Program-made: the position numbers and the translations under genes
NCBI GenBank assembly: GCA_959019775.1
Contig: CAUEPS010000008.1
Span: 10,672-74,671 of the forward strand
Reading direction: 5' to 3'
DNA: 64,000 nucleotides
Source: an uncultured Collinsella sp.
GTDB taxonomy: Bacteria > Actinomycetota > Coriobacteriia > Coriobacteriales > Coriobacteriaceae
In this document: piece by piece, positions 1 to 8,854 of the stretch
Layout: each line of letters opens with the position of its first letter
Position numbering within the stretch: the first letter of the stretch is position 1
Notes under the pieces: generated by a model
Told to the model about the DNA's origin: nothing
The model's database searches: none
The model's input: only the letters and a program-made list of their open reading frames with translations

Positions 1-134
1 GCCAGCGAACCGAATCTCGTACTCTGCGTTTTCCCAGATAAAACCTGCCAAAACAAACCTGTCCCTTTTTGGCAGGTTTTTGCCTTGGGAGCGGTACCAT
101 ACAGGCAATGTTTAAACGAGAAAGGTGGGCTCCC

Positions 135-1088
135 ATGGAACCTAAGCAGTACTACATCGGCATCGACGTCGGCGGCACCTCGGTTAAGGAGGGCCTGTTC
201 GACGAGGACGGCAACCTGCTTGCCAAGGCCAGCGTGCCCACGCCTCCCATCGTTGACGCTGCGGGCTTTGCCGCGGTGACCGAGGCTATCGACCAGGTGG
301 TCGCCAAAGCCCAGATTCCGCGTGCCTTTGTGGCGGGCATTGGCCTGGCCGTTCCGTGCCCCATCCCGGCATCGGGCGATGCCAAGGTCAAGGCCAACAT
401 TGCCATTAACCTGCCCGAGCTGAGGATCGCCATTCAAAAGCACTGCCCCGACGCGGTCGTTAAGTACGAGAACGATGCCAACGCCGCTGCCATGGGCGAG
501 GCCTGGCTCGGTTCTGCCAAGGGCGTGCAGAACGTCGTGATGGTCACCATCGGTACCGGCGTGGGCGGCGGCGTAATCGTCAACGGCGACGTGGTATCGG
601 GCGTTGTGGGTGCTGGCGGCGAGATTGGCCACATGTGCCTGAACCCGGCTGAGGAGCGCACCTGCGGCTGTGGCGGCCATGGCCATCTGGAGCAGTATTC
701 CAGCGCCACCGGCGTGGTGAGCAACTATCTGGCTGAGTGCGAGAAGGCGGGCGTCGAGCCCATCGAGCTCACCGGCCCCTCCGATTCCAAGGACGTGTTC
801 CAGGCCTGCCGCGAGGGTGACAAGCTCGCGTTGGCAGCTGCCGATACCATGGCCGACTACCTCGGCCGCGCCCTGGCGCTTATTGCCAACGTGGTCGACC
901 CCGAGATGTTCCTGATCGGCGGCGGTGCGTCTGCCTCGGCCGATGTCTACCTCGACGCCGTTCGCGAGCACTTCCAGCGCTACGCGCTTTCCGCCTCGCG
1001 CGAGACGCCCATCAAGGTCGCTTCGCTCGGCAACGACGCCGGCATCATCGGTGCCGCCTACGTAGCCCTGCGCGCCGCCGGCAAATAG
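135..1088 (+). CDS. ROK-family glucokinase
   Basis: Predicted cytoplasmic ATP-dependent sugar kinase of the ROK family, most likely glucokinase (glucose to glucose-6-phosphate). The 317-residue protein opens with the phosphate-binding motif IGIDVGGT (residues 8-15), has a GTGVGGG loop near 138-145, and carries the ROK zinc signature CGCGGHGHLEQ starting near residue 177. The start at 135 is preferred over an upstream in-frame ATG at 69 because GAAAGGTGG lies just before it and the conserved domain begins there. Other ROK specificities (fructokinase, N-acetylmannosamine kinase) cannot be excluded from motifs alone. It is a single gene with no obvious operon partner. Confidence 0.85.
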   Translation: MEPKQYYIGIDVGGTSVKEGLFDEDGNLLAKASVPTPPIVDAAGFAAVTEAIDQVVAKAQIPRAFVAGIGLAVPCPIPASGDAKVKANIAINLPELRIAIQKHCPDAVVKYENDANAAAMGEAWLGSAKGVQNVVMVTIGTGVGGGVIVNGDVVSGVVGAGGEIGHMCLNPAEERTCGCGGHGHLEQYSSATGVVSNYLAECEKAGVEPIELTGPSDSKDVFQACREGDKLALAAADTMADYLGRALALIANVVDPEMFLIGGGASASADVYLDAVREHFQRYALSASRETPIKVASLGNDAGIIGAAYVALRAAGK

Positions 1089-1089
1089 C

Positions 1090-1165
1090 TGGTGCAAGGG
1101 GGACAGGTTAGTTTGCACCAACATGGTGCAAGGGGGCAGACTTCGCCCCGGCACTTGCCCCAAAT
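1090..1165. repeat. Imperfect inverted/direct repeat (GGTGCAAG-type)
   Basis: TGGTGCAA (1090-1097) is inverted as TTGCACCA (1113-1120), and a second TGGTGCAAGGGGG copy follows directly at 1124. The phrase GGGGGACAGGTTA recurs in a related form near 53619-53631, so this looks like a relic of a dispersed intergenic repeat rather than a terminator; there is no T-run. Confidence 0.45.
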
Positions 1166-1253
1166 TGTGCCGCGGCCCTTCCGTCTCAGAAGGCTCGGCG
1201 CCAGCGTGCTACCATAGCTACGTCCAAGTACACATATCAAGTGGAGGATATCC

Positions 1254-2177
1254 ATGGCAAACGTTCTTGTCTTTGGTCACCAGAACCCCGATAACGACGC
1301 CATCATGAGCGCCGTCGTCCTGTCCCAGCTGCTCAACCAGGTTGAGTATGCCGGTAACACCTATGAGGCCTGCGCCCTCGGTCAGCTTCCGGCAGAGTCC
1401 GCCAAGCTGCTCGCCGACGCCGGCATTGCCGAGCCCCGCGTGATCGATTCCGTCGAGGCCGGTCAGCTCGTCGTCCTCACCGACCACAACGAGTCTGCCC
1501 AGTCCGTCGCCGGCCTTAAGGACGCCACGGTCTTTGGTGTTGTCGACCATCATCGCATCGGCGACTTCGAGACCGCCGGCCCGCTGCACTACATCTGCCT
1601 GCCCTGGGGCTCCAGCTGCACCATCGTCACCAAGCTCGCCGGCGTGCTCGGCGTTGAGCTTTCCGGCGTCCAGGCCAAGCTGCTGCTCTCGGCCATGATG
1701 GCCGACACGCTCATGCTCAAGAGCCCCACCACCACCGATGTCGACCGCGCCGTCGCCGCCAAGCTCGGCGAGCAGGTGGGCGTCGACCCGGTCAAGTTTG
1801 GCATGGAGGTCTTCCTCACCCGTCCGTCCGGCTCCTTCACCGCTGCCGAGATGGTCGGCAACGACATCAAGATGTTCGAGCCCGCCGGCAAGAAGCTGCT
1901 CATCGGCCAGTACGAGACTGTCGACAAGAGCCGCGCGCTCGGCATGATCGACGAGATCCGCGAGGCCATGCGCGCCTACGCCGCCGAGAAGGGTGCCGAC
2001 GGCATCGTCCTGTGCATCACCGACATCATGGAGGAGGGCTCGCAGGTCCTGCTCGAGGGCGAGACCGAGGCTGCTCAGAAGGGCCTGGGCATTGCCGACG
2101 AGCACGACGGCGTCTGGATGCCGGGCGTCCTCTCCCGTAAGAAGCAGGTCGCTGCCCCCATCATGGCCGCCTGCTAG
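1254..2177 (+). CDS. ppaC: Manganese-dependent inorganic pyrophosphatase
   Basis: Family II inorganic pyrophosphatase (DHH superfamily) that hydrolyses pyrophosphate to phosphate in the cytoplasm with Mn2+. The 307-residue protein has the N-terminal metal motif GHQNPDND (H9, D13, D15), the signature D98-H99-H100, and the C-terminal substrate-binding SRKKQ motif at 294-298, all in the expected places and at the usual family length. The start is set by the GTGGAGG ribosome-binding sequence just upstream. It is monocistronic and followed by a strong terminator. Confidence 0.95.
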   Translation: MANVLVFGHQNPDNDAIMSAVVLSQLLNQVEYAGNTYEACALGQLPAESAKLLADAGIAEPRVIDSVEAGQLVVLTDHNESAQSVAGLKDATVFGVVDHHRIGDFETAGPLHYICLPWGSSCTIVTKLAGVLGVELSGVQAKLLLSAMMADTLMLKSPTTTDVDRAVAAKLGEQVGVDPVKFGMEVFLTRPSGSFTAAEMVGNDIKMFEPAGKKLLIGQYETVDKSRALGMIDEIREAMRAYAAEKGADGIVLCITDIMEEGSQVLLEGETEAAQKGLGIADEHDGVWMPGVLSRKKQVAAPIMAAC

Positions 2178-2196
2178 GTTTAGTTGACCAAACGCC

Positions 2197-2236
2197 ACGA
2201 CCGGATCGCGGACGCCCCGCGCTCCGGTCGTTTTTT
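2197..2236 (+). terminator. Rho-independent terminator after ppaC
   Basis: ACGACCGGA (2197-2205) pairs with TCCGGTCGT (2223-2231) and is followed by a run of T (2230-2236). Confidence 0.85.
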
Positions 2237-2444
2237 GTGCACGGCGCTGCGTCGTCTCTTGGACAGGCGTGCCCGTGCCGTTGAGCAAATAATGTTCAAC
2301 CTGTGGTTCCGCTTTTCGGCCACGCCTGCGTGCTTGTCGTGCAGGGTAGGCTAGATGCAAGCGTAATACGTTAGAGCGCGGCGCCGCCACTTGGGCGGGC
2401 CGTGCTTTTTTAAGACGGGAGCCATCCCGTGAAAGGAGCCGCCC

Positions 2445-3803
2445 ATGGCAGCAACTGAGCAGCTGTTCAACGTTCGTGAGCGCAAGCGCTTTGAACGTCA
2501 CGATATCTGGGAGCGCATCGCCGAGAACGGCACGATTTCCGCCGCCGTCATGGTCTTTGCCGCCATCGCCGCCGTCATTTGCGCCAATACCGATGCCTAC
2601 GAGGCCATCCATCACTTTTTGGAGACCCCGCTGTATGTGGGCCTGGGCAACCTTACGGCCGGTCTCACCGTTGAGCTTTTCGTCAACGACTTCCTCATGG
2701 CGATTTTCTTTTTGTTGGTGGGCATTGAGCTTAAGTACGAGATGACGGTCGGCGAGCTCAAGAATCCGCGTCAGGCCATGCTTCCCATGCTGGCGGCCGT
2801 GGGCGGCGTCGTCGTTCCCGCCTGCATCTACCTGATTTTTAACCATGCCGGTGCGCGCAACGGCTGGGCCATCCCCATGGCAACCGATATTGCCTTCGCA
2901 CTGGGCGTGCTGTCACTTTTGGGCAATCGCGTGCCCAACGGCGTGCGCGTGTTCTTCTCGACGCTCGCCATCGCCGACGACCTCATCTCTATCGCCGCCA
3001 TCGCCATCTTCTACGGTCAGAGCCCCAATCCGTTTTGGTTGGGCGCCGCCGCGCTTGTGACCTGCGCGCTCGTGTGGCTCAACAAGACGCAGCATTACCG
3101 CCTTGCCCCGTATTCGGTACTGGGTCTGCTGTTGTGGTTCTGCATGTTCAAGAGCGGCGTACACGCCACGCTTGCCGGCGTCATCCTGGCCTTTACCATC
3201 CCGGCCAAGTGCGGCGTTAAGCTCGATAGCCTCACCGATTGGTTGGGCGGGTGCCTGCCGCTGCTCGACGACCGCTACGACGACGAGGCACACATCCTGG
3301 GCCAGCATGACTTTACCGTCTCGACCACCAAGGTCGAGCGCGTCATGCACCGCGTGACCCCGCCGCTCATCCGCATGGAGCGTCTGATCTCCACGCCGGT
3401 CAACTTTGTGATCCTGCCGATTTTCGCGTTTGTCAACGCGCAGGTTCGCCTGGTGGGCGTTGATATGAGCACGTTGCTCACCGACCCGGTGACGCTCGGC
3501 GTGTACTTTGGCATGCTGCTGGGCAAGCCGATCGGCATCTTTGGCATGACGTTCGCCTTGGTCAAGCTCAAGGCCTGCGAGCTGCCGCATAACGTCAACT
3601 GGCACATGATTGCCGGTGTGGGCATTCTGGGCGGCATCGGCTTTACCATGTCGATTCTCATCAGCGGCCTTGCCTTCCCGACGGCCCAGTTTGAGGTTCT
3701 TGCTGCCAAGGCCGCCATCCTTGCCGGTTCGGTCACCGCTGCCGTGCTCGGCATGATCTACATGAGTGTTGTCTGCAAACACCCCGCGCCCAAGGGCGAG
3801 TAA
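2445..3803 (+). CDS. nhaA: Na+/H+ antiporter NhaA
   Basis: Inner-membrane sodium/proton antiporter for pH and Na+ homeostasis. At 452 residues it is a little longer than E. coli NhaA, with an extended N-terminus and a hydrophilic loop. It shows the hydrophobic multi-span pattern, the ATDIAFALG segment and the key adjacent aspartates in IADDLISIAAIAIF (equivalent to the Asp163/Asp164 ion site). GAAAGGAG lies just upstream of the ATG. No operon partner is visible; the gene ends about 40 bp before a MITE-like element whose left arm could also act as a terminator. Confidence 0.93.
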   Translation: MAATEQLFNVRERKRFERHDIWERIAENGTISAAVMVFAAIAAVICANTDAYEAIHHFLETPLYVGLGNLTAGLTVELFVNDFLMAIFFLLVGIELKYEMTVGELKNPRQAMLPMLAAVGGVVVPACIYLIFNHAGARNGWAIPMATDIAFALGVLSLLGNRVPNGVRVFFSTLAIADDLISIAAIAIFYGQSPNPFWLGAAALVTCALVWLNKTQHYRLAPYSVLGLLLWFCMFKSGVHATLAGVILAFTIPAKCGVKLDSLTDWLGGCLPLLDDRYDDEAHILGQHDFTVSTTKVERVMHRVTPPLIRMERLISTPVNFVILPIFAFVNAQVRLVGVDMSTLLTDPVTLGVYFGMLLGKPIGIFGMTFALVKLKACELPHNVNWHMIAGVGILGGIGFTMSILISGLAFPTAQFEVLAAKAAILAGSVTAAVLGMIYMSVVCKHPAPKGE

Positions 3804-3845
3804 GAGCGTAAAAACCGGGGCCGGATGCGCCCCCGGATACCCTCG

Positions 3846-4075
3846 TGTGCAAAAAACGCCGTTTGTGAGTACTGTCACAAACGGCGTTTCATTTTAGGTG
3901 TGAAAAATAATGAACACAATCATGTTATCTGTATGTTAACGAGTAATCGCTTGGCTCCAATTTGGCGACAGCTGCTGCTCGGAAAGAAAATTCAGGCGCA
4001 AAAACGCCGATTTGGGGCCTGAATCGCTGCTACTAAAAAGGTAACAGTACTCATATTTGCCCTATTTTGCCCACA
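3846..4075. mobile_element. MITE-like element, copy 1 (about 230 bp)
   Basis: It begins TGTGCAAAAAACG at 3846 and ends with the inverted TTGCCCTATTTTGCCCACA at 4057-4075; both ends contain GAGTACTGT / ACAGTACTC. It is the same design and length as the element at 18386-18602, including a shared internal GCTGCTACTAAA (4026-4037). In this copy the left end has also become a 15-bp perfect hairpin (AAACGCCGTTTGTGA 3854-3868 with 3875-3889) that could end nhaA transcription. It has no coding capacity. The boundaries are my reading and no target-site duplication was evident. Confidence 0.55.
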
Positions 4076-4092
4076 GCCCCCAATGACTAGGT

Positions 4093-4347
4093 TTATTCCA
4101 CGGTGCCGTAGACGGCGCCCCAGCCGTGGGCGGCCAAGGCGGAGTTGAGCTGGTCGCAAAGGGACTGGCGATCGTAATAGCCGGGCGGCAGCAGGTTGAC
4201 GATTTCCATAAGGTCGGGTGCCAGGTCCAAGATCTCGGCCTGTACGATTAGGTCCAGGCGGTCGATGGCGTGGCGGTCGTAAAACAGTCCGTCGACCAGA
4301 CGCTGCAGGTCGCCGAATTCCTCGGCCTGGAACGATCCGTACTCCAT
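4093..4347 (-). CDS. Small hypothetical protein (84 aa)
   Basis: Unrecognised small acidic protein, probably cytoplasmic, with no membrane segment or metal motif. The ATG at 4347 is chosen because the complement of 4351-4358 is AAGGAGGC, an excellent ribosome-binding site; an upstream ATG at 4377 lacks one. It runs opposite to the neighbouring nhaA and aminotransferase genes and its 3' end abuts the MITE-like element at 3846-4075. It is called real on the strength of the ribosome-binding site and uninterrupted codon bias; no function is proposed. Confidence 0.6.
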   Translation of the reverse strand: MEYGSFQAEEFGDLQRLVDGLFYDRHAIDRLDLIVQAEILDLAPDLMEIVNLLPPGYYDRQSLCDQLNSALAAHGWGAVYGTVE

Positions 4348-4495
4348 AGTGCCTCCTTGGGAGCCCCACGCCGGCATGCGCGGCGATTCGTATTTATTGC
4401 GATGGACTTAATCTATCACGGCTTCATAACGTTGCGGCGGTGGCGGTCTATACTTAGACGAACTGCAACGTACCGCTTCGCGAAAGGTCGCACCC

Positions 4496-5800
4496 ATGCA
4501 GACGATCTACCAGAAGATGGAAACCACCGAACTAGATGCCGCCATCGAGGCACTCAAAGCCGAGGTCGCCGAGGTCAAGGCCAAGGGCCTGGCGCTCGAT
4601 ATGGCGCGCGGCAAGCCGTCGCCCTCCCAGGTGGACATCTCGCGCCCCATGCTCGATATCCTCAATGCCGACGCCGATCTGCACGACGGCAACGTCGACT
4701 GCTCCAATTACGGCTGCTTCGAGGGTATTCCCTCGGCACGCAAGTTGGCAGGGGAGTTCCTGGGCTGCCCCGCCGAGCAGACGCTCGTGCTGGGCTCGTC
4801 GAGCCTTTTGATCGAGCATGACATCGCCGGCATGTTCTGGCGTTGCGGCTCGTGCGGCAGCGAGTCCTGGGACGCCTACGAGGCCGCGCACGACGGCAAG
4901 AAGGTCAAGTTCCTGTGCCCTGTTCCCGGCTACGACCGCCACTTTGGCATCACCGCCGACTTGGGCATCGAGAACGTCCCCGTCGCGATGACCGACAACG
5001 GCCCCGACATGGACGAGATCGAGCGCCTCGTTGCCGCCGACGATTCCATCAAGGGTATCTGGTGCGTGCCCAAGTATTCCAACCCCACGGGCATCACTTT
5101 TAGCGAGGACACTGTGCGCCGTCTGGTCGAGATGCCCACGGCCGCGCCCGATTTCCGCATCTTCTGGGACAACGCCTACTGCGTGCACGACCTGTACGAC
5201 GAGACCGACGAGCTCGCAAACATCTTTGACCTCGCTCGCGCGGCGGGCACCGAGGACCGTGTGGTGGCCTTTGCCTCGACGTCCAAGATCACCTTCCCGG
5301 GCGCCGGTATCGGCTTTATCGGTGCGAGCCCCGCGGTCATCGCCGAGTTCTCCAAGCGCCTGAAGGCAGGCCTCATCAGCGCCGACAAGCTCAACCAGCT
5401 GCGTCACGTGCGCTTCCTTCCCACCATCGAGGCGGTCAAGGAGCACATGAAAAAGCATGCCGAGTTCCTGCGTCCGCGCTTTGAGGCCGTCGAGCGCAAG
5501 CTCACCGAGGGCTTGGGTAACACGGGTTGCGCCACTTGGACTCATCCCCATGGCGGCTACTTTGTGAGTTTTGATGGCCCCGAGGGCTCGGCCCAGAAGG
5601 TCGCCGCGCTTTGCGCCGACCTGGGCGTCAAGCTCACGCCGGCCGGTGCTACCTGGCCCTATGGCAAGGACCCGCGCGACACTAACATCCGCATCGCGCC
5701 GAGCTATCCCACGGTCGAGGACCTGGAGGCCGCGCTCGATGTGCTGGTGCTGGCTGTGAAGCTCGTCGCTGCCGAGCTTGCGCGTGCCGAGCGCGCCTAA
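4496..5800 (+). CDS. PLP-dependent aminotransferase (Asp_aminotransf family)
   Basis: Fold-type I aminotransferase of 434 residues resembling the actinobacterial aspartate aminotransferase group exemplified by M. tuberculosis Rv3722c. The predicted PLP-binding lysine is K264 in FASTSKITFPGAG, with the upstream KYSNPTGITF and FWDNAYCVHDL segments typical of the cofactor pocket. It likely moves amino groups between aspartate or another dicarboxylate and 2-oxoglutarate in the cytoplasm. The start has CGAAAGGTCG upstream. It stands alone, followed after 51 bp by the STAS gene. Substrate is inferred from family resemblance only. Confidence 0.82.
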   Translation: MQTIYQKMETTELDAAIEALKAEVAEVKAKGLALDMARGKPSPSQVDISRPMLDILNADADLHDGNVDCSNYGCFEGIPSARKLAGEFLGCPAEQTLVLGSSSLLIEHDIAGMFWRCGSCGSESWDAYEAAHDGKKVKFLCPVPGYDRHFGITADLGIENVPVAMTDNGPDMDEIERLVAADDSIKGIWCVPKYSNPTGITFSEDTVRRLVEMPTAAPDFRIFWDNAYCVHDLYDETDELANIFDLARAAGTEDRVVAFASTSKITFPGAGIGFIGASPAVIAEFSKRLKAGLISADKLNQLRHVRFLPTIEAVKEHMKKHAEFLRPRFEAVERKLTEGLGNTGCATWTHPHGGYFVSFDGPEGSAQKVAALCADLGVKLTPAGATWPYGKDPRDTNIRIAPSYPTVEDLEAALDVLVLAVKLVAAELARAERA

Positions 5801-5851
5801 CGCGCGGCTTCCCGTACTATCCGCACTTTCGATACGTAAAGGAGCGTATAC

Positions 5852-6166
5852 ATGGATTTGGGTATTTCCACCAACCCCACGCCAGAGCTCTACACCATTA
5901 AGGTAACCGGCGAGATCGATATCTCTAACGCCGATAGCCTGCGCAATGCCATCGACCTGGCGCTCGAGCAGCCCACTGAGGCCGTTGAGCTCGATTTTGC
6001 CCAGGTGAGCTACATCGATTCGACGGGCATTGGCGTGCTCGTGGGCGCCGCGCACCACGCGGTCGACCACGGCAAGCGCTTTAGCTGCACCAATGTGCAG
6101 CCCCCGGTGATGCGCGTGGTCCAGCTGTTGGGTGTCGACCAGGAGATTTCGATCACCGCTGCATAA
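5852..6166 (+). CDS. STAS-domain anti-anti-sigma factor-like protein
   Basis: 104-residue single STAS domain of the SpoIIAA/RsbV type. The conserved phosphorylatable serine is S57 in the motif YIDSTGIGVLVG. Such proteins are switched by a cognate serine kinase and release a sigma factor or act in a signalling relay. No partner kinase, phosphatase or sigma factor is adjacent, so the target is unknown. AAAGGAG precedes the ATG. Confidence 0.85.
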   Translation: MDLGISTNPTPELYTIKVTGEIDISNADSLRNAIDLALEQPTEAVELDFAQVSYIDSTGIGVLVGAAHHAVDHGKRFSCTNVQPPVMRVVQLLGVDQEISITAA

Positions 6167-6319
6167 TCTTTGCCCCCAAAAGGGCGTGCCGTTTGGCATA
6201 TGTTTGTGATGCGCTCGGACGTTTTGGCGTCCGGGCGCTATACTTGACCGAATGAATAGACGAGTTCCGGCCGAATGGCGCGGTGCGGGCTCGACTCACA
6301 TCGAGCCTTGGAGGTATGT

Positions 6320-6907
6320 GTGTTTGGTATTGGAGAGGGTGAGCTCGCGATCATCGTGGTCTTCGGCTTTTTGCTGTTTGGCCCGGATAAGCTCCCGCAG
6401 ATGGGCCGCACGATCGGCCGTGCCATCCGTCAGTTCCGCGAGACGCAGGAAAAGATGACGGCCGTTGTTCAGTCCGAGATTATCGATCCGGTGAGCGAGG
6501 CCGCGTCGGCCCCGGTCAAGCCCAAGAAGGCTGCTGCGACCGACGACGATTCCGATGCGGACGAGGATGCCGCCGAGACGGCAGCGCCCGCCAAGAAGGA
6601 GACCTTTGCCGAGCGTCGCGCCCGTCTTGCTGCCGAGAAGGCCGCAAGCGAGGGTGCCGCCAAGGGCGAGGATGCTGCCGAGGAGACTGAAGCCGAGGGT
6701 GCCGACGCCGGGTCTGCCGATGCCGCCGTCGAGTCCGAGCCTGCTGCAGAGCCGGAGCCCGAGCCCGAGCCGGCAGAGCCCACGACGGCTGACCTCTACG
6801 CCCGTCGTCCCCGCAAGCGCAAGGCCGTCGTCGACCAGCTCGCTCGCGAGCTCGAGGCCGAGGCCGAGGACGATGCCGCCGACGCCCCGAAGGGAGGCGA
6901 CGAGTAA
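6320..6907 (+). CDS. tatA: Sec-independent translocase subunit TatA/TatB
   Basis: Twin-arginine translocase subunit. The chosen GTG at 6320 sits five bases after GGAGG and gives a 195-residue protein that begins MFGIGEGELAIIVVFGFLLFG: one N-terminal membrane helix, the FGPDKLPQMG hinge, then the amphipathic helix. A long acidic, Ala/Glu-rich C-terminal tail (about residues 70-190) makes it larger than typical TatA and closer to TatB in size. The stop overlaps the tatC start by one base (TAATG), so the two are translationally coupled. Confidence 0.88.
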   Translation: MFGIGEGELAIIVVFGFLLFGPDKLPQMGRTIGRAIRQFRETQEKMTAVVQSEIIDPVSEAASAPVKPKKAAATDDDSDADEDAAETAAPAKKETFAERRARLAAEKAASEGAAKGEDAAEETEAEGADAGSADAAVESEPAAEPEPEPEPAEPTTADLYARRPRKRKAVVDQLARELEAEAEDDAADAPKGGDE

Positions 6908-7698
6908 TGCCTATCGGACCTGCGCGAATGCCGCTCTTCGATCACCTGGGAGAGCTTCGTCGCCGCCTGACCATCGTGGTCGTGTCGGTGTTTGCCGCCG
7001 CTATCGTGCTGTATTTCGCCACGCCCGTGGTGCTCGACATCTTGGAAGACCCCATCCGCTCCTTTGTGCCGGACGGTAAGTTCTACATCACCACCACGCT
7101 CGGCGGCTTTGGCCTGCGCTTCTCACTGGCCATCAAGATGGCCGTGGTCATGTGCACGCCTATGATCATCTGGCAGATTCTGGCGTTTTTCCTGCCGGCG
7201 CTTCGCCCCAACGAACGCAAGTGGGTCGTGCCCACGGTGCTCGCCTCGACGGTGCTGTTCTTCCTGGGCGCAATCTTCTGCTACTTCATCATCATTCCCG
7301 CGGGCTTTGAGTGGCTCATCGGCGAGACCTCGGCCGTCGCTACGGCGCTGCCCGATCTGGAGAACTACGTCAACATGGAGCTGCTCTTTATGATCGGCTT
7401 TGGTGTGGCGTTTGAGCTGCCGCTCATCATCTTCTACCTGTCCGTCTTCCACATCGTTTCCTACGCGGCCTTCCGCAGCGCCTGGCGCTACGTGTACGTA
7501 GGCCTGCTCGTGGGTTCGGCTGTGATCACGCCCGACGGATCGCCCGTCACCCTGGGCCTTATGTACGGCGCCCTGCTCTCGCTCTACGAGATTTCGCTCG
7601 CCATCGCCCGTGTGGTCATTACCGCGCGCGAGGGCAAGGAGGGCTTGTTTGTGAGTCGTCTGGACCTGTTCTCGGACGATGAGGACGGCGAGGAGTAA
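6907..7698 (+). CDS. tatC: Sec-independent translocase subunit TatC
   Basis: Core receptor of the twin-arginine translocase that binds RR signal peptides at the inner membrane. The 263 residues show the six-span pattern and an N-terminus matching the family (FDHLGELRRRL). It is coupled to tatA upstream by a one-base overlap and followed six bases later by hypA. The arrangement tatA-tatC-hypA-hypB suggests a transcript supplying both export and nickel-insertion functions for Tat-exported metalloenzymes such as [NiFe] hydrogenase. Confidence 0.93.
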   Translation: MPIGPARMPLFDHLGELRRRLTIVVVSVFAAAIVLYFATPVVLDILEDPIRSFVPDGKFYITTTLGGFGLRFSLAIKMAVVMCTPMIIWQILAFFLPALRPNERKWVVPTVLASTVLFFLGAIFCYFIIIPAGFEWLIGETSAVATALPDLENYVNMELLFMIGFGVAFELPLIIFYLSVFHIVSYAAFRSAWRYVYVGLLVGSAVITPDGSPVTLGLMYGALLSLYEISLAIARVVITAREGKEGLFVSRLDLFSDDEDGEE

Positions 7699-7704
7699 AT
7701 CGGT

Positions 7705-8061
7705 ATGCACGAGGTTGGCATTGTCAACGGCATACTCGATACAGTGATTCGCGCGGCGCGTGGGGCGGGGGCCTCGCGCGCCGTTTTGGTTACGCTGCGT
7801 ATCGGGGATATGACCGAGGTCGTGCGCGAGGCGCTCGACTTTGCGTGGGAGACGTTTCGTGACGAGGACCCGCTCACGCGCGGCTGCGAGCTTGCCGTGG
7901 AGGAGGTCCATCCACAAAGCGAGTGCTTGGACTGCGGTGAGGTCTTTGAGCACGACCGTTTCCACTGCCGCTGCCCCCAGTGCGGCGGCGCCAATGTGCG
8001 CCTACTGCACGGCCGCGAGCTCGACATCGCAAGTATCGAAATCGAAACCCCCGATGATTAG
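7705..8061 (+). CDS. hypA: Hydrogenase/urease nickel incorporation protein HypA
   Basis: 118-residue nickel chaperone. It starts MHEVGI, where His2 is the family's nickel ligand, and has the zinc site C74-x2-C77...C90-x2-C93. It delivers Ni2+ to [NiFe] hydrogenase (or urease) together with HypB. It follows tatC by six bases and precedes hypB. No hydrogenase structural gene is in this window. Confidence 0.92.
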   Translation: MHEVGIVNGILDTVIRAARGAGASRAVLVTLRIGDMTEVVREALDFAWETFRDEDPLTRGCELAVEEVHPQSECLDCGEVFEHDRFHCRCPQCGGANVRLLHGRELDIASIEIETPDD

Positions 8062-8116
8062 CCCATCAGCCATCTGGGGACGGGGTATAAAGGGGCAGAA
8101 GTAAGGAGTGCCGAAT

Positions 8117-8800
8117 ATGGCCGAGAAAACGATTGATATCGCGTCGCCGATTCTGTCGCGCAACGAGCGCCTGGCAGATCAGCTGCGTCAGCGATTTCAT
8201 GAGACAAACACCTACGTGATTAACGTGCTGTCGAGCCCCGGCTCGGGCAAGACCACCACGATCCTGGGCACCAACGAGCGCCTGCGCGACAAGGCTGGCC
8301 TGCGCTGCGCCGTCATCGAGGGCGATATTGCCTCGGATGTCGACGCCATTACCATGAAGGAAGCCGGCATGCCCGCCATCCAGATCAACACGGGCGGCCT
8401 GTGCCACCTCGAGGGCAACATGATCATGGAGGCCGTTGACGCGTTCGACCAGGCGGTGGGTCTGGAAAACATTGACGTCATCTTTATCGAAAACGTGGGT
8501 AACCTGGTCTGCCCAGTCGACTTTGACCTGGGCGAGAACCTGTCCATCATGATCCTCTCGGTGCCCGAGGGCGACGACAAACCCATCAAGTACCCGGGCA
8601 TCTTCCAACACGCCGGCGCACAGCTGCTCAACAAGGTCGACGTGGCTCCGGCTTTCGATTTTGACATGGATAGGTATACTAAGACACTCGATGACCTCAA
8701 TCCGCAGGCGCCGCGGTTTGCCGTGAGCGCGCGCAAGGGCGAGGGCATGGATGCCTGGTGTGATTGGCTCATCGGGCAGATTGAGCAAGCAAGGGCGTAA
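8117..8800 (+). CDS. hypB: Hydrogenase nickel incorporation GTPase HypB
   Basis: GTPase of 227 residues that powers nickel insertion into hydrogenase. The P-loop is SSPGSGKTTT (G42-SGKT), followed by the EGDIASDVD and NKVD-type motifs. The N-terminal His-rich nickel-storage region of some HypB proteins is absent. The ATG at 8117 is eight bases after AAGGAG; a GTG at 8108 falls inside that ribosome-binding site and is not used. It is the last gene of the tat-hyp group. Confidence 0.92.
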   Translation: MAEKTIDIASPILSRNERLADQLRQRFHETNTYVINVLSSPGSGKTTTILGTNERLRDKAGLRCAVIEGDIASDVDAITMKEAGMPAIQINTGGLCHLEGNMIMEAVDAFDQAVGLENIDVIFIENVGNLVCPVDFDLGENLSIMILSVPEGDDKPIKYPGIFQHAGAQLLNKVDVAPAFDFDMDRYTKTLDDLNPQAPRFAVSARKGEGMDAWCDWLIGQIEQARA

Positions 8801-8854
8801 GTCGGCCGCCATACGGGCGGGCGTAGCCGCAGAGATACGAGATAGGAGCCTCTT

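Noticed and set aside
1218..2846. Long open frame on the - strand across ppaC/nhaA
   Set aside because: Antisense shadow of high-GC coding sequence; no ribosome-binding site, and both + strand genes are well-known families.
4532..6199. 555-codon - strand frame over the aminotransferase
   Set aside because: Shadow of the + strand gene; composition dominated by repeats expected from reverse-complemented GC-rich codons.
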